This document shows, piece by piece, positions 11,572 to 24,312 of a stretch of 64,000 nt of DNA. The notes beneath the pieces were generated by a model. The model was not told the DNA's origin and did no database searches. It saw only the letters and a list, made by a program, of their open reading frames with translations. This stretch comes from Cutaneotrichosporon cavernicola (taxonomy: Eukaryota > Basidiomycota > Tremellomycetes > Trichosporonales > Trichosporonaceae), in contig NC_083394.1 in assembly GCF_030864355.1 (NCBI RefSeq), positions 1,922,001 through 1,986,000 of the forward strand, in the 5' to 3' direction. A program made the translations under genes and the position numbers. The first letter of the stretch is position 1, and the number at the start of each line of letters is the position of its first letter.

Positions 11572-13498
11572 TTAATATACGAGAATCGCGCCGAGCGCAG
11601 CGGCCAGCACGGCGGTACCAGCGACGACGGCTTTTGTGCGGGTCGCCGAGTTAGACTGGAGCGAGCCGCCGTTGTCGACAATCGAGTGAGTCTGCGTCGC
11701 CTGCACGGGCTGGACGCGCGACGTCATCGTCACAATCACGACGTCGTCGGTCGCCTGGCCCGAGCCGCGGGGAAGCGTGCGCGTAAGGACCACCTCGCCG
11801 TTCGAGTTGGTCACAGGCGCAGTCATGGTCACGACGACGACGCCGACGCTGTTCACCGTCTGGACGGTGCCGTCGGGGTTCGTACGCGTAACTCTGTTTG
11901 TTACTATGTCGGTGAACGTCAGGACCGCCGGTTCAAACGCGGGGGGAGCGGGTTGGTTACCGCCGCCAGAGTTACCAGTGTTTCCACCGGTATTATCTCC
12001 GGTGTTGCCGCCTCCGGGCTGAGGCTGAGGCTGCGGCTGCGGCTGCGGTTGAGGTTGCGGCTGGGTGCCACCAGTGTCCCCACCGCCGCTTGGAGTCGTG
12101 CCGCCTCCGGTGGGAGCCACAGCGCCACCTCCGCCTGAAGGGCTAGGAGCGGGCAGGTTGGTCACGACAGGGCCGGGGACAGATGTCACCGGCCCACCGC
12201 CGCCTCCGGAAGGAGCCGGAGCCTCAGACGGACCAGGACCAACACTCGACGCCGGTGGAACGACGTTGCTCGACGGCGGCGGGACGTTGCTCGAAGGAGG
12301 CGGGACGGAGGATGGCGGCACTGGGGTGTCAGACGGCGACGGTGGGGCACTCGAAGGCGGGACGACGATCGTTGGGGGGGAAGTGGTGGGCGTGGAGGGG
12401 GCAGTAGGGGTGGTAGGCTCGGAAGAGCCTGAAGAGGTAGGCACTGGCGGTTGGCAGCTGCTACAGAGAGAGAGACTCACCTTCAGACGACGGGGGAGGA
12501 GGATCCGAGGTGGGTGGACCGGCACTCGTGGGGGGGACGGAGGGTTCCGGCGTCGTGGGGGGGACGGAGGGCTCCGGCGTCGTGGGAGGGACGGAGGGCT
12601 CCGGCGTCGTGGGAGGCGGAGTGGAGGGGGTAGGAGTGGTGGGAGGCGGTGTGGTCGGGTCGGGGGTGGTAGGGGGTGGGGAAGAGGGGGTAGGAGAAGG
12701 TTCGCTGCTTGGGTCAATAATCGTGATGGTTGGGACGGAAGAAGGGGGAAGGGAGGAGGGGCCTGGAGCTGTAGGGGAAGCGGAGGGCAAAGTGGGAGAA
12801 GGCGTGGGAGAAGAAGGGGCTTCAGAGCTCGGTGTCGTCGGACTCTGCTCGCTCGTAGGAGGCTGCACCGGAGGCTCGCTTGGTTCGCTGGTCGGTGCCG
12901 CGCTCGACGGCGGCGGAGTCGTGGACGCCGGCTCGCTGGTAGGCGCTGGCCCCTCGCTCGTGGGGGAAGGCTGCTCGCTGGTAGGCACCTCGCTCGTAGG
13001 TGGAAGCTCTTGGGCGGTGGACGAAGTGTCTGGGGAAGGTACTGACGGAGTGGGTATACTGGATGTCGGAGGCGGGCTGGGGTCAGCTTATTCCGGTTCG
13101 GTAGCTCACTCGGAAGTGGGAGGGTTCGTCGGTGGTTGTTCGGTCGTGGGTTCGGGTGTCGAGGCAGGAGGAGGTGTGGTAGGAGGATCAGACGACGGTG
13201 GAAGTGTCGTGGGATCCGGAACAGATATCGAGAGGGTTGGAGGTTGTTCGGTCGTTGGTTGGGGAGGTGGAGAAGGTGGAAGTGACGGAGTCGGCGTCGG
13301 CGTCGGCGTCGCGGGCGGCGTCAACGGAGGTGTTCTGACGGTAAGGCGTGCCCGTGAGGGTACGGTTAGGGCCACTTACGGGTCGCCGGGAGACGAGACC
13401 TGGCGCTGCTCGAGGAGCACATACCCGTCCCCCAGATGGTAGGGGAGGGCAGCGGTGACTGCGAGCTGAGCCAGGACGGCGAGGAAGATGGTGCGCAT
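11572..13498 (-). CDS. Secreted Ser/Thr/Pro-rich mucin-like protein with GPI-type C-terminus
   Basis: Exons 13380-13498, 13110-13334, 12481-13076 and 11572-12443 (introns 45, 33 and 37 bp) give 603 residues. The N-terminus MRTIFLAVLAQLAVTAALP is a signal peptide. Then come about 400 residues almost wholly Pro, Ser, Thr and Glu in short repeats, including three TTPEPSVPP units in tandem, PPSSNVPP pairs and a QP dipeptide run. A Gly/Asn-rich linker follows. Next is a folded-looking segment (AVLTFTDIVTNRVTRTNPDG, then VVVVTMTAPV). The protein ends in a hydrophobic tail AVVAGTAVLAAALGAILVY after a small-residue/Asn patch, as in GPI-anchored wall proteins. Heavy O-mannosylation and cell-surface location are inferred. 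The repeats make it prone to length variation between strains. Confidence 0.8.
12540..12630 (-). repeat. In-frame tandem repeat encoding TTPEPSVPP
   Basis: Three near-identical copies of a roughly 30-bp unit lie within the third exon of the mucin-like gene, each encoding PTTPEPSVPP. The small sequence differences between copies are mainly at third codon positions. Confidence 0.75.
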
Positions 13499-15854
13499 GA
13501 CGCGGTATACTACCTAGACAAGAGGGGAACCACGGAGACTGGGTTAGGAGACTAGGCCTTTATGTCTGCGGTTAGAGAGGGCCTTGAGAGTTAGAGGCCT
13601 AGAGGGGCGTCCTCGATCGTGGCTTGTCTGATCACTCGAGCTGTTGTCAGCTGGGCGGGGTGGACTGGGGTGGACCGGGGTGGACCGGGGTGGACGGGGG
13701 ACTGGCTGACCTATGGCGAGAGAGTAGGGAGATGGGTAAGGAGTAAGGAGTAGGGAGAAGGGAGAAGGGAGAAGTGTAATCCGAGGATCTGAGGAACAGA
13801 TGTGATTGCGATGGAGTGGTTGCAAGGTAGTAAGGTAGTAAGGAAGTTTGTGAGCCTACTAGCTTGTCCGACAGAGCACAAAGGACAGAGCTTGGGATGC
13901 TTTGGCTACTTTACTGCGGTACTGCGGATAGGGTGAACGGCATGAGGTAGGTAGAAGGTTGAAGCGGCACTTGGGTCTCCGAGGATAGACCAGCCACCCC
14001 TCCCTACCATGCCATACCCGCCGATTACCCTCCTCTAAACTCCGAGCGGCCGCGGTGTCGAGGTGTCCCGCCTTCTCCGCTCGTCCCCGTTTGCCCTGCT
14101 TTACATGTCGGCAGCGATGACGGTGAAGTGAAGCCGGCTTTTTTTATTATCCCTGCAACCTGGAAGCTTGGGGGTTTTTGGCTGAGGCACATTGGCGGAA
14201 AGGATATTTGGCGGCGGCAGTGACGATTGTAACCAGACAGGCACAAACCATAGGCCCAAGTCTCTGCTTGAGTGGTAAGAGACTCAGTTTGGGGCACTCC
14301 ATCCCCCTGACTCTGCAATGTTAACTTGTATAGATTCACATACTGTATGCTGTAATCCTATTCCCCCCACCCTCACATGCCCACATGCCACCCTGCCTGC
14401 ATCATCGGCACAACCGCCAATGATCGTAACCAGTCCCCGAGCAGTCGCAATCCTCATTCATATCATCCTCATCCCACCTCCTGCAAGCACACTAGCCGCA
14501 CAGCCACCAGCAATAATAGCCTTGCACAGTGTGCTTGTGGCTCGATCGCCAAGGGAGTCTATTCGTTCCGCCGTTGCCTATGACGTCTCCCTTCTACCAG
14601 AGGATGATAAGACCGTTGCCTGCCCTTGGCACCATTCCGGCACGCTGCGCTTCTCTCCGGCGGATGCCAACCCAGAGTCGAGCTTGGATCGCTTGCTCTG
14701 TCCTTTCTCGGGTCTTTAGCGAAGCTCTGCTGGGAAACGAGGCACACGAGCTACCAAGGTTGAGGCATTCATCATACTCATGTCCTACGTACCCTCAGTA
14801 TCCAGGCTACCACTTCCGCGGCGATTCTCACGCCATGGCGAATGTCAACTTGGTCACATGCTGACACTGAACTATTGTGCTTGATGATGACGACGTTCAA
14901 AATGGAGAGTAGCAAAAGGAATTCCCGTATCTGACGAGATTCCTACCCATTACTGGCTGGGAGGGTATTACAAGCTTCAACGCTAACCTCTTAGAGGGAC
15001 CTATGCCATGTCCTGATGATTCCTATTTGATTTGACCTGCTTTCCTGAATTCCTAATGCTGAATTTCTAATGCCACTGAGATTTCTGAGATTTCTGAGAT
15101 TTGATTCCGGCTTGAGGTTTTTGAGTTTTGCCTTGTTGCTGGATTCGAGTGAGATTCGAACAGAGGTCATAGGCTCCCCATAGAACGTGTCAACGTGACG
15201 GCTTTAGGCCCAGGTGGTTAACCAACCTGCCAAGGGATGTCATCCCCCTGGTGCTAGTAAAGTTGAATCTTCCTACATGTATCCATTCTTGCCGACATTC
15301 GGCACACACACACACACACACACACGCCATCGGGCTTGGTTATGCCTCTCTTTTGCCCACCCTTCAAAGTAACATCAACCTTGCGTTTGCGTACGTGCCC
15401 GTTGTTATTTCAAGGTAATGGAATGCAGGGACATGAGGATTTGGGTGGGTGCTTTGATTGGAGCCGAGCTTGGGCAGTGAACAGTATCGATGACGGCATT
15501 GGCAATTTCCCCGTCGCCAAGCTCTCCATGGTCAAAGCTCAGTTTTCGCATATGAACGTTGCATACGTCCGTACTCTGCAGAATCTGGTGGCCGAGGTCT
15601 GGTGGGTGGACGGGAGGGTTGGGTGGTGAGCGTTGCCGACGCAGTGGCCAAGCTCTGAAAGAAGTGGTTGTGAAGGCGAAACGACGACTTTACTACATGT
15701 GGCGTGCTTGGAAACAGTTGGTATGTACAGTCAGCTGGGGCAGCAACAGAGCTCAAGCCCACCACTTACCAACGAGGTGTGACATACCTCCACATCCAAA
15801 GGTGGAGGTGTCAACAAGCTCTCCTCCGTACACTCTCAATCTCACTTGATCAAC
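13499..15854. other. Intergenic stretch without a supported gene
   Basis: About 2.36 kb between two divergent genes. It contains a CA microsatellite at 15303-15325, triple GGTGGACCGGGG-like direct repeats near 13660-13695 and a tRNA-like but non-folding patch near 15140-15225. Short plus-strand ORFs at 14318-14864 overlap in all three frames and show no domain. I see no convincing exon chain. The 15.0-15.4 kb part is visibly more A/T-rich than the genes. Confidence 0.45.
15303..15325. repeat. (CA)n microsatellite
   Basis: About 11 uninterrupted CA units in the gene-free stretch upstream of the Rdx gene. Confidence 0.9.
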
Positions 15855-16436
15855 ATGGTCGACCCAACCTGCATAGACTGCGCGCCGCCCGAGACGAGCA
15901 CGATCGCGACCGCCTCCGTGCCAGCCATTGCAACCACCCCAGCTGTGGCACAGGCCGAACCCCCTGCCTTCGAACCACCACGCATGCTAACCCCGCACGT
16001 GGTCATCGAGTTCTGCGACCGCTGCAGATGGTACCTCGTTCTTAGTACTGGACTGATAACAGGGCGCCCCGTGCATCATGGACCCAGACTGAACTGATGC
16101 TCACCTTCCCCCCTCCCTTGATTGCCAGTATCACCTTGCAGCCACACAACACTCCCGAGACGGGGGGCATGTTCCGCGTCTGGCTGGACCGGGGGAACGG
16201 GTTCGACCTCGTCTGGGACCGCAAGGTTAGTTGGCTGCTACTAGACGCATTCAATTATTTGAATAGTAGAGACGATGGGCTGACGCCAGACGGAAGGAGG
16301 TTTCCCGGAACTCAAGGTGCTCAAGCAACGGGTACGGAATCTCGTTCAGCCCGATATGCATCTCGGACACTCGGATAAGGGGGGAAAGCAGAAGGAGGGT
16401 GCAGCGGGCGCCGAAAGTGGACAGGGCGGCGCGTGA
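15855..16436 (+). CDS. Rdx/SelW-like thioredoxin-fold protein (Cys form)
   Basis: Exons 15855-16030, 16063-16225 and 16290-16436 (introns 32 and 64 bp) give 161 residues. About 50 Ala/Thr/Pro-rich residues precede the Rdx core: VVIEFCDRCRW, then APRASWTQTELM, then FRVWLDRGNGFDLVWDRK, then EGGFPELKVLKQRVRNLV. The CxxC in FCDRC sits at the first beta-strand, where animal SelW/SelT/SelH carry Cys-x-x-Sec. Here both positions are Cys, as expected in fungi that lack selenocysteine. This family is thought to be redox-active, but the substrate is not known. The ATG at 15855 is the first in frame. Intron 1 splits the Trp codon right after the CxxC. Confidence 0.88.
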
Positions 16437-16881
16437 GCCGGCGTGTGGGGTTGGCGCCGAGATGCATTAGCCAGCGTTCTAGAGGCCAGGCACTTGTTGA
16501 TAGCTCTCGATGCATCCAGTATGTTACATGCACAGATTACTCGTCTATTACAGGCAACACGGCCTCCACCTTGACAGTCGTCTGCGCCGGGTCAAGGCCG
16601 AGGTGTGGCCGAGCCATGTTGGACGGCTTACATGGCCGCTGGGCAGTTTAGAAGACGCTCGAAGAGGCTCATTTTCCATAGGGTGACGAGTCGTCGTAGG
16701 GTGTTGCCGGTGCCGTTGCCGAGCCGAACGCACACGTTTCACTTCCTCTTGAAAATTGGTTCCGCTCCGCTCCGTCGGCCTCCCTTCCTTTGATCCTTTG
16801 ATGGATATTTCAAAGCCGACTCGTTTGATCCTTCTTCATTTTGCCACCTACCAACCTACACATCCACTTACACAACTAACA
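16437..16881. other. Intergenic: Rdx 3' region and MIX17 promoter
   Basis: No gene in about 445 bp between two plus-strand genes. A TTTGATCCTT motif occurs twice (near 16788 and 16825) within 100 bp of the MIX17 start. Confidence 0.5.
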
Positions 16882-17471
16882 ATGGCTCGCCAGGTATGCT
16901 TCTCCTCCCAACCTAGCTAATGCCAGTCTCGTTCGCGTCCCGCCGCCCGCCCCGCCGCGCCCGCCGGTAACCGTCAGGCCTCGACCGCTGCCTACCCCGC
17001 CCACACCCCGACTCCCGCCCCCGTTGCTGCGCCCGCGCAGGCGCAGAGCTCCGGCCCCGGCCTTCTCGCCCAGACTGCTTCTACTATGGGTGGAGCCATG
17101 GCGGGATCCGTCATCGGTCACGGTATCTCCAGCATGCTTTTCGGTGGACGGTCCGACGCCGCGCCTCCTCCCCCCTCCGAGCTGCCTGCGCAGCAGGCGC
17201 CCGTCAACGGCGGGAGCTGCGACATCCAGGCCAAGGGTGAGTTTCTAGAGGTAGTGCCGAGAGCACGATGGGCCCCAGCCAATCGTCAACCGACGACCGA
17301 GCTATTCACGTGTTCCTCACTGCACCGATCCTCTGCCTATCTCCCGCGCAACCGCAACCGCTCACACCAGACTTCACCAAGTGCATTGAGGCTACCAACG
17401 GCGACATGACCGGATGCTCGTACTACCTCGAGGCGCTCAAGGCCTGCCAAGCTGCCGCGCGTCCTTACTAG
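16882..17471 (+). CDS. MIX17: Twin CX9C mitochondrial protein, MIX17/CHCHD2-CHCHD10 family
   Basis: Exons 16882-16893 (12 nt, MARQ), 16927-17236 and 17371-17471 (introns 33 and 134 bp) give 140 residues. An Arg/Ala/Pro-rich N-terminus leads to the conserved hydrophobic Gly-rich segment MGGAMAGSVIGHGISSMLFG. The C-terminal CHCH domain has both CX9C pairs (Cys 102/112 and 123/133). Human CHCHD2 and CHCHD10 and yeast Mix17 share this layout. They are imported into the mitochondrial intermembrane space by Mia40 oxidation and are linked to respiration and cristae. The intron falls inside the first CX9C spacer, so splicing is needed for the domain. Confidence 0.93.
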
Positions 17472-18540
17472 ACGTCTCGTCTTTGTTTGCAGGGTTGAGT
17501 GAAGCATGGTTCATTATGCACAGCAGTATCATTTGGCTTTCTGAGGTTGGAGGTGAAACGTGCGCTGGATAAGGGTGGGGCGCAAAGTCCGTGGGGTTCA
17601 CCAAAGGCTGAGAAGAACGGGGCGGTGACTGACCTGCAGTCACCAGCCATTGGGATACAGTGCGCCCCGCGCTGGTACAGTCAATGAAATGGATCCACAG
17701 CGATTGAGACATGAAGAATGGTGTCGTCGTTGTAAAGACAATAATGCAACAATGCAATAATGCAATCATTCGCGTTGAGCTGCCGCAAATTGCCAAGTTA
17801 GTCTGTTGTTGCGGTATGGCAGCCCCAGCAGCCAAGTCTGCTACAATCTCATTGCGGCGAGATTTGACACATGGTACCACCTCCTACAACACCTATAAGC
17901 CTCCTGGCTCCTAAATACAAATTCTTCGCAATGTCCGATTTCGGGCCAGATATTATAGTAGGCTGGACGAGTTGGACGGCTATTTCTTGATCATCGAAAG
18001 ACGCCTTGGCGGAGTGGGCAACGGAAGATGCACGGGGCGCGTCGCGTCTATCCTCTTCACCCTCATAAGTGCTCTCTCGGTTGGCTTCGGCACCCAGTGT
18101 CGCTCGTTCTCACACACTCTCCGCTTCGGACTGCTTTTCTTCCCGTGGAAGTGTGGGCAGGGAGCTTCTGTGGTGGTCCTCTGAGGTTTCTGAGGACGAT
18201 GGTTGGTTAGCCCAATCGGTTGCCTCGGTAAACTTCGGGATTCCAATCTACCGACGAGTTACTCAGCCTGTGCACAGTACAGTATGCACGATGAGAGGCG
18301 TTTTCAAGCTTTCACGCTTTCACGCTTTCACATGCATGTATGAGCAAAACTAGAACATGGGATCGCGCTGGCGGGCTGGCGGGCCCGGCTCATCCGAGAT
18401 TAACCGAAACACCTAGGTCCGGTTCCTCGGTGTCTGTGACGTCCGACGTCCGAATCTACCATCATCCATTCATCTTCAGCTGCCCACCCCACATCAAACT
18501 AAACTCTCTTCCTCACACTAATCCAAAATCTAAAGCAATC
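17472..18540. other. Intergenic: MIX17 3' region and SFA1 promoter
   Basis: No supported gene in about 1.07 kb. It contains a triple TTTCACGC-like direct repeat near 18311-18330 and a CCGACGTCCGA palindrome-like patch near 18440. Short ORFs overlap in several frames without domain content. Confidence 0.5.
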
Positions 18541-20048
<1,508 letters not shown>

Positions 20049-20408
20049 AGTCTCGGCTCTAGATCTACTGGGTGTTTATGGGTGCGGAGCATGTGATGAG
20101 ATTGGGGACGGCCCACTTGTATGCACGCGCTCACGACATTATCAGACGCTCATGGCGCTCGTGATATGTATACATCTGTCTGACGCAGTTAACGGGCCAC
20201 AAGTGTTGCAGTCTGTCTCGCAAAAGCCAGCGGGGCGCCGCACTGCAATGGTCATGGAAACTCACCCTCACCATGATCACTCACAAGCGCAACAAGTTCG
20301 CCTTTTGGTTTTTGTGCAGTTTCCCCAAGGGACAGCTGACACCGACATGCTCCCCTCCCCATCCACATCTACAATCCACAGCTAGATCTAATCCCTATGC
20401 ATCTACAT
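20049..20408. other. Convergent 3' intergenic region, SFA1/ENP2
   Basis: 360 bp between two genes that converge. No gene or clear RNA seen. A T-rich patch (CGCCTTTTGGTTTTTGTGC near 20302) could serve 3'-end formation of SFA1. Confidence 0.5.
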
Positions 20409-22774
20409 CTACCTCTTCCGGAACGTATTCTTACTAGCGCTCCGTCCCGGATGCCGACGAGTCTTACGTCCCTGTTCCCCACTCTGTTCCTCCTCGACAC
20501 CAATCTCAAGCCCAGCCCCAACGTGCTCAACCTTGGACCGCCGGCGGAACGTGCCGCCACCATACTCGTCGTCGCTGCCGTCGCCCTTAGCTTCGGCCTT
20601 GGGGACGAAACTCATCTCCATCCCACCATCCGCAGCCCGACGCATGGCAATAACACCCTCAGGCTTCTCATCTTCTGCCTTGGGTTTCGACGCTGCCAAA
20701 CGCTGCCCGAACGTCTGGGGACGGGTGGATTGGCCGCCGACCACCAACGACGGGCGAGCGCCAGAGGCGAGCGGGAACGCGCGTGACGGCTTGCCGGCCG
20801 CAGACTTGGCCGCTGCAGCGGCCTGCTGCACCTCGTCCTCTGAATCCTCGTCCTCTTCTTCTCCCTCCCCATCCCCACTCTCCTCCCCTTCTTCTTCCTC
20901 GTCCGAAGCCTCCTCCTCGGACTCCTCGTCCTCCTCCTGCTCGCTCTCGCTCTCGCTCCCACTCCCAATACCAGATGACGCGTGGTCGCTCTCCTCGTCC
21001 TCGCTTTCCACCGCTGTACGGTATCGCGCACTGGCATCGCGCGCCGTGGCGGGATTGAGGCGCGCAAACGTCTGCGATCCCTCGTCGATCTGGAAATCGG
21101 GGTTGGTGAACAGATCCGCGAAACGTGGGTCGGCAAGCAAGTCCTTGGCGGCAGGTTTGCCCTCCTCGTCCTCGTCCTCCTCTTCCCCGTCCTCGGCGCG
21201 ACGAGCCCGTTTGCGAGCATTCGATGCCTCCTCCCTCTCGGCCTCCTTGCGCATCCGCTCCGCAAGCTCCTTGTTGATCTTTGGTTCGTTGCGGCGGGCA
21301 CGAATACGACTCGCGCTCTTCTCGGCCAACTTGGCGGAAATGGCCTTTTCGCGATGCGCCTCGTAACTTTGGGGGTTGGCAATAACGCGGGCAGTCTGGT
21401 AGAGCTTGAGGGCGAGGAAATAGCCGTGCATGTATGGCTTGAGTGCTGGCGTGCCGACCAGATGGGTGAGGCCCAGAGTCTCGAGCTCGGCCCTGTCGAC
21501 GAATTTGTAGTCGGTATAAGCGCCCTTTCCAGCGCCGCTGGCGTCCTGTGCCATCTCCTCGGTGACATTGTCGAGGAACGAGGCCCAGCGGGGCGCAGGC
21601 CCAAATTCGGGAATGTAGTATGTCGAAAGAGGCGAGGCGTCGCATGCAACAAATAACAGTCCACTCTCCGGGACGGCGTGGAGGTCCGTAAGTGGATTTG
21701 GGGGGTGGAGCGAGAGGTGGTTGGTATCGGGCGAGTTCTTGTCCCACACCTTGATGACCTTTGAATCGGCGCTCACTACCCGCCCAGAATCCTCTTGCGT
21801 CCCACCACCACGAAGCCAGTCGACAACCCGCACCGGCTCACCGTATCCCTGGTCCTTGACCGCGAATGGTGTAGACGAACGCAGGTCGTACAGAAGAGTG
21901 TGGCCTGAGCTCGTTCCAACAGCGAGCGACAGGCCGTCCGTCGGGTGACTCTTCAGGCTCGAGATGGACAGTTTCTGATTACGCGCAAACAGCCCGTCAA
22001 CAGTATAGTCTTGGGCGGGGAGAAGACTGGTAGCGGGGAGGGTGAGGCGTGTGAGTGCACTGCGTGCGCGCGGGTCCCAGAACTCGACGGTGCCGCCCCC
22101 ATCCAAACCAAACGACCACAGTCCGTGTCGAGGATTCACGTCGAGGCAGTTGACGCCGTCGACGTCGGCGCCCGCCCACTGCCCAACATTCAAGGGGGTC
22201 ATATACCGCCCCTCCTCGAGGTTGAAGCGAAACACCTCCGTACCGGTACATGCTACGAGCGCGTCAGCGCTGGGCGAGTGATATCCCAGAGCGCGTCCGT
22301 AGATGGGCAGGCGGATGGTATGGTGCAGCCCGCCCTGGGTGTGGAGCTGCAACGAGCGATCGCGCTGCAGGTGGAGCGACTTGGTCCAGTCGTCCGAGAG
22401 CATCTGGCGTTAGTTGACCACTTGTTTGGAAACGCCAGATGGTCACTCACAACAAAGTCGACATTCTCCGCATCCGTCACACGCTCAAACTTCTCAGTAA
22501 GCTGTTCAAGGTCCCACACCTTGATCATGGGCTTGTATGTCCCAGTAGCGATGGCATGCAACCCGTCCCTCGTCGTGCGGATCTTGATCCCCGCAGCGGG
22601 AAAGTTGAAGTCCTGGATCAGCTCGAGCTGGCCGAGCGTGTGCTGCGTCTTGACCCGCTTCTTGTGTCCGTGGGCGTCTCGCTTCGGTCGCGCCTTGACA
22701 GTCACCCAAGACGGTAGAGCCGCCGCGCTAGTCGACGACGGCCCGTTGACCGTGTAGACTTTTGGGAAGGCCAT
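20409..22774 (-). CDS. ENP2: Nucleolar WD-repeat ribosome biogenesis protein (ENP2/NOL10)
   Basis: Exons 22451-22774 and 20409-22403 (intron 47 bp) give 772 residues. The N-terminus MAFPKVYTVNG, then LELIQDFNFPAAGIKIRTTR and ATGTYKPMIKVWDLEQL, then FERVTDAENVDFV and LSDDWTKSLHLQRDRS, match the ENP2/NOL10 beta-propeller. The C-terminal third is first basic-coiled (RIRARRNEPKINKELAERMR), then strongly acidic with Glu/Asp/Ser runs (around residues 560-640), then ends basic. Yeast Enp2 belongs to the small-subunit processome and is needed for 18S rRNA maturation. The intron falls inside the conserved block VDFV-LSDDW. A divergent promoter of 193 bp is shared with PCP1. Confidence 0.95.
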
Positions 22775-22967
22775 GGTGTTGATGATACTACAAAGTAGTC
22801 GATGATGTTGATGTTGTTACGATCCGAAATCTTCAATCTTCAATGAGCGGCGACGGGGTCAAATTTCCCGGAGCCCCAGACTCGACTTGGACTCTCCCAC
22901 CCACGGCAATGACAAACGCAAGCGTTCTTGCACTCTTCCATGTTCTAGCTCCTCTCTCCAGCAAGCA
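22775..22967. promoter_or_regulatory. Divergent promoter, ENP2 / PCP1
   Basis: 193 bp between two opposed ATGs, the shortest 5'-to-5' spacing in the window, so both leaders and promoters must lie here or overlap. Contains repeated TTGATG-like words near 22790-22815 and TCTTCAATCTTCAATG near 22830. Confidence 0.6.
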
Positions 22968-24129
22968 ATGTCGCGCCTCTTACCCGGCCTCGGCGCGCTG
23001 CGCTGTGCCATCCGCCGACCCATATCCGTCATCCGCGCTCGTCCGCTCTCAAGCTCGCCCGCCACGTCAAAGCCACGCCTCACCCCTTCGACCTCGCTAC
23101 TCACGAATGAACGCGTCAACGCCCTCTGGGCGCGGCAGCCGCACCCCTCTGCTCCACCTGCTAGCATGACCCACCGCTTCCTCCATCGCGCCTTCTCTTC
23201 CTCCCCCCTCGGCCGGATTCGGGACCACTACAACCGCTCCTCCGGCAACGGACGTCCCCCTCCCCGCCCCGGCGTGCTCGACATGATCCGCGCCCGTGTG
23301 AACCGCTGGAACCCTCTGCATGTCGTGTACATCATCATGGCACTTAACGCGATTGTCTTCCTGGCTTGGCAGTACGCCATTTCCTCATGGGTACGTCTTC
23401 CCTCCTTTGGATCCTCCATCAGTTGTGTCTGATGGTAGCAACGGTTCCGCGACCCGTCCCTCTACAACTGGATGTGGAAGAACTTTATCCTCTGCATGCC
23501 CAACATCACCGAAGGGCGGATTTGGACTCTGGTCACGAGCACTTTCTCTCAGATGAGCACAGCGCACATCTTCTTCAACATGCTCGGCCTGTACTTTATG
23601 GCTCCAGCGGTGGCGGGGTGAGTACCTTTCCCCACAAGTCTGACCCCAGTCTTCTTGGCGCTTTCAACTTCCTAGGACTGTATATTGGCGGCGGACTGTT
23701 TGCCGGTATCTGCTCACTCGCGTACCAGACATTCAACACTAACAAGACTCGTCGCATTGGGGGGTCCGAAGGCGCCAGCGGAGCCATCTACGCTTGCCTC
23801 GCGTTCTACGGCACCATCTTCCCACAGGCAACTTTCCTGCTCTTCTTCATCATTCCAGCGCGTGCGTGGATGGTCGTTGGCGGCTTGTTCGCGGTGAGTG
23901 CTTCACTCACTAGCTACGGTTGGCCTACATAGCTAGCTGGCAATACCCAAAGCTCAACCGCCTCTGTAACCGTGCTAACACCAAGTGGGACTTCTGGCAG
24001 GCCATCACCTCGCGCCAAGGTCTGACCGACTCCGCTGGCCACGCTGGCGGCATCGCGTTCGGCGTCGCGTCGGCTCTCTACGCTCGTCACAAGTATCTTG
24101 GCTCGTGGCGCCGCGGGTTCCGCATGTAG
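22968..24129 (+). CDS. PCP1: Mitochondrial rhomboid intramembrane protease
   Basis: Exons 22968-23390, 23439-23617, 23650-23893 and 23986-24129 (introns 48, 32 and 92 bp) give 329 residues. The N-terminus is rich in Arg, Ser, Ala and Leu with no acid for 40 residues, a typical mitochondrial presequence. Rhomboid core: a hydrophobic helix (HVVYIIMALNAIVFLAWQY), the loop-1 region NWMWKNFIL, FFNMLGLYFM, catalytic Ser about 244 in EGASGAIYAC, and catalytic His about 301 in DSAGHAGGIAFG. Yeast Pcp1 cuts Mgm1 and Ccp1 in the inner membrane; the same role is inferred. The last intron was taken to the CTAACACCAAG acceptor because it gives GGLFAWDFWQAITS and keeps the frame to the catalytic His. Nearer AGs give stops or a 20-bp intron. 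Confidence 0.93.
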
Positions 24130-24312
24130 ACAAGCTTACAGACACTTCTCCAATGCATCGCTCACTATTGTCCAGGACTGGGCTGGTGACCGCTGTGCCA
24201 GTCACTGGATCTTGCAGAGCTAACCATTATCCTCACCGCCCATTCGCAACAACCGCCACACAGCACAACCCGCTGTCCTATCCATGCATGCGTATCCTAG
24301 TCTATACAGAGG

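Noticed and set aside
12065..13442. Long plus-strand Gly/Val-rich ORFs opposite the mucin-like gene
   Set aside because: Antisense of Pro/Ser/Thr repeats; no ordered sequence, no start context, stops avoided only by composition.
15130..15235. tRNA-like patch on the minus strand (GTTCGAATC next to GAATCC-like end, plus a D-arm-like GGTTGGTTAACC)
   Set aside because: T-stem and acceptor stem do not pair, and no anticodon arm fits; at most a decayed tRNA.
20612..21747. Long alternative-frame minus-strand ORFs (350-359 codons) inside ENP2
   Set aside because: Arg-rich out-of-frame readings of the ENP2 exon; the ENP2 frame has the conserved blocks.
23894..23940. 20-bp or 39-bp alternative last introns for PCP1
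   Set aside because: They give a sub-minimal intron or a premature stop; the CTAACACCAAG acceptor at 23985 yields the conserved WDFW...DSAGHAGG sequence.
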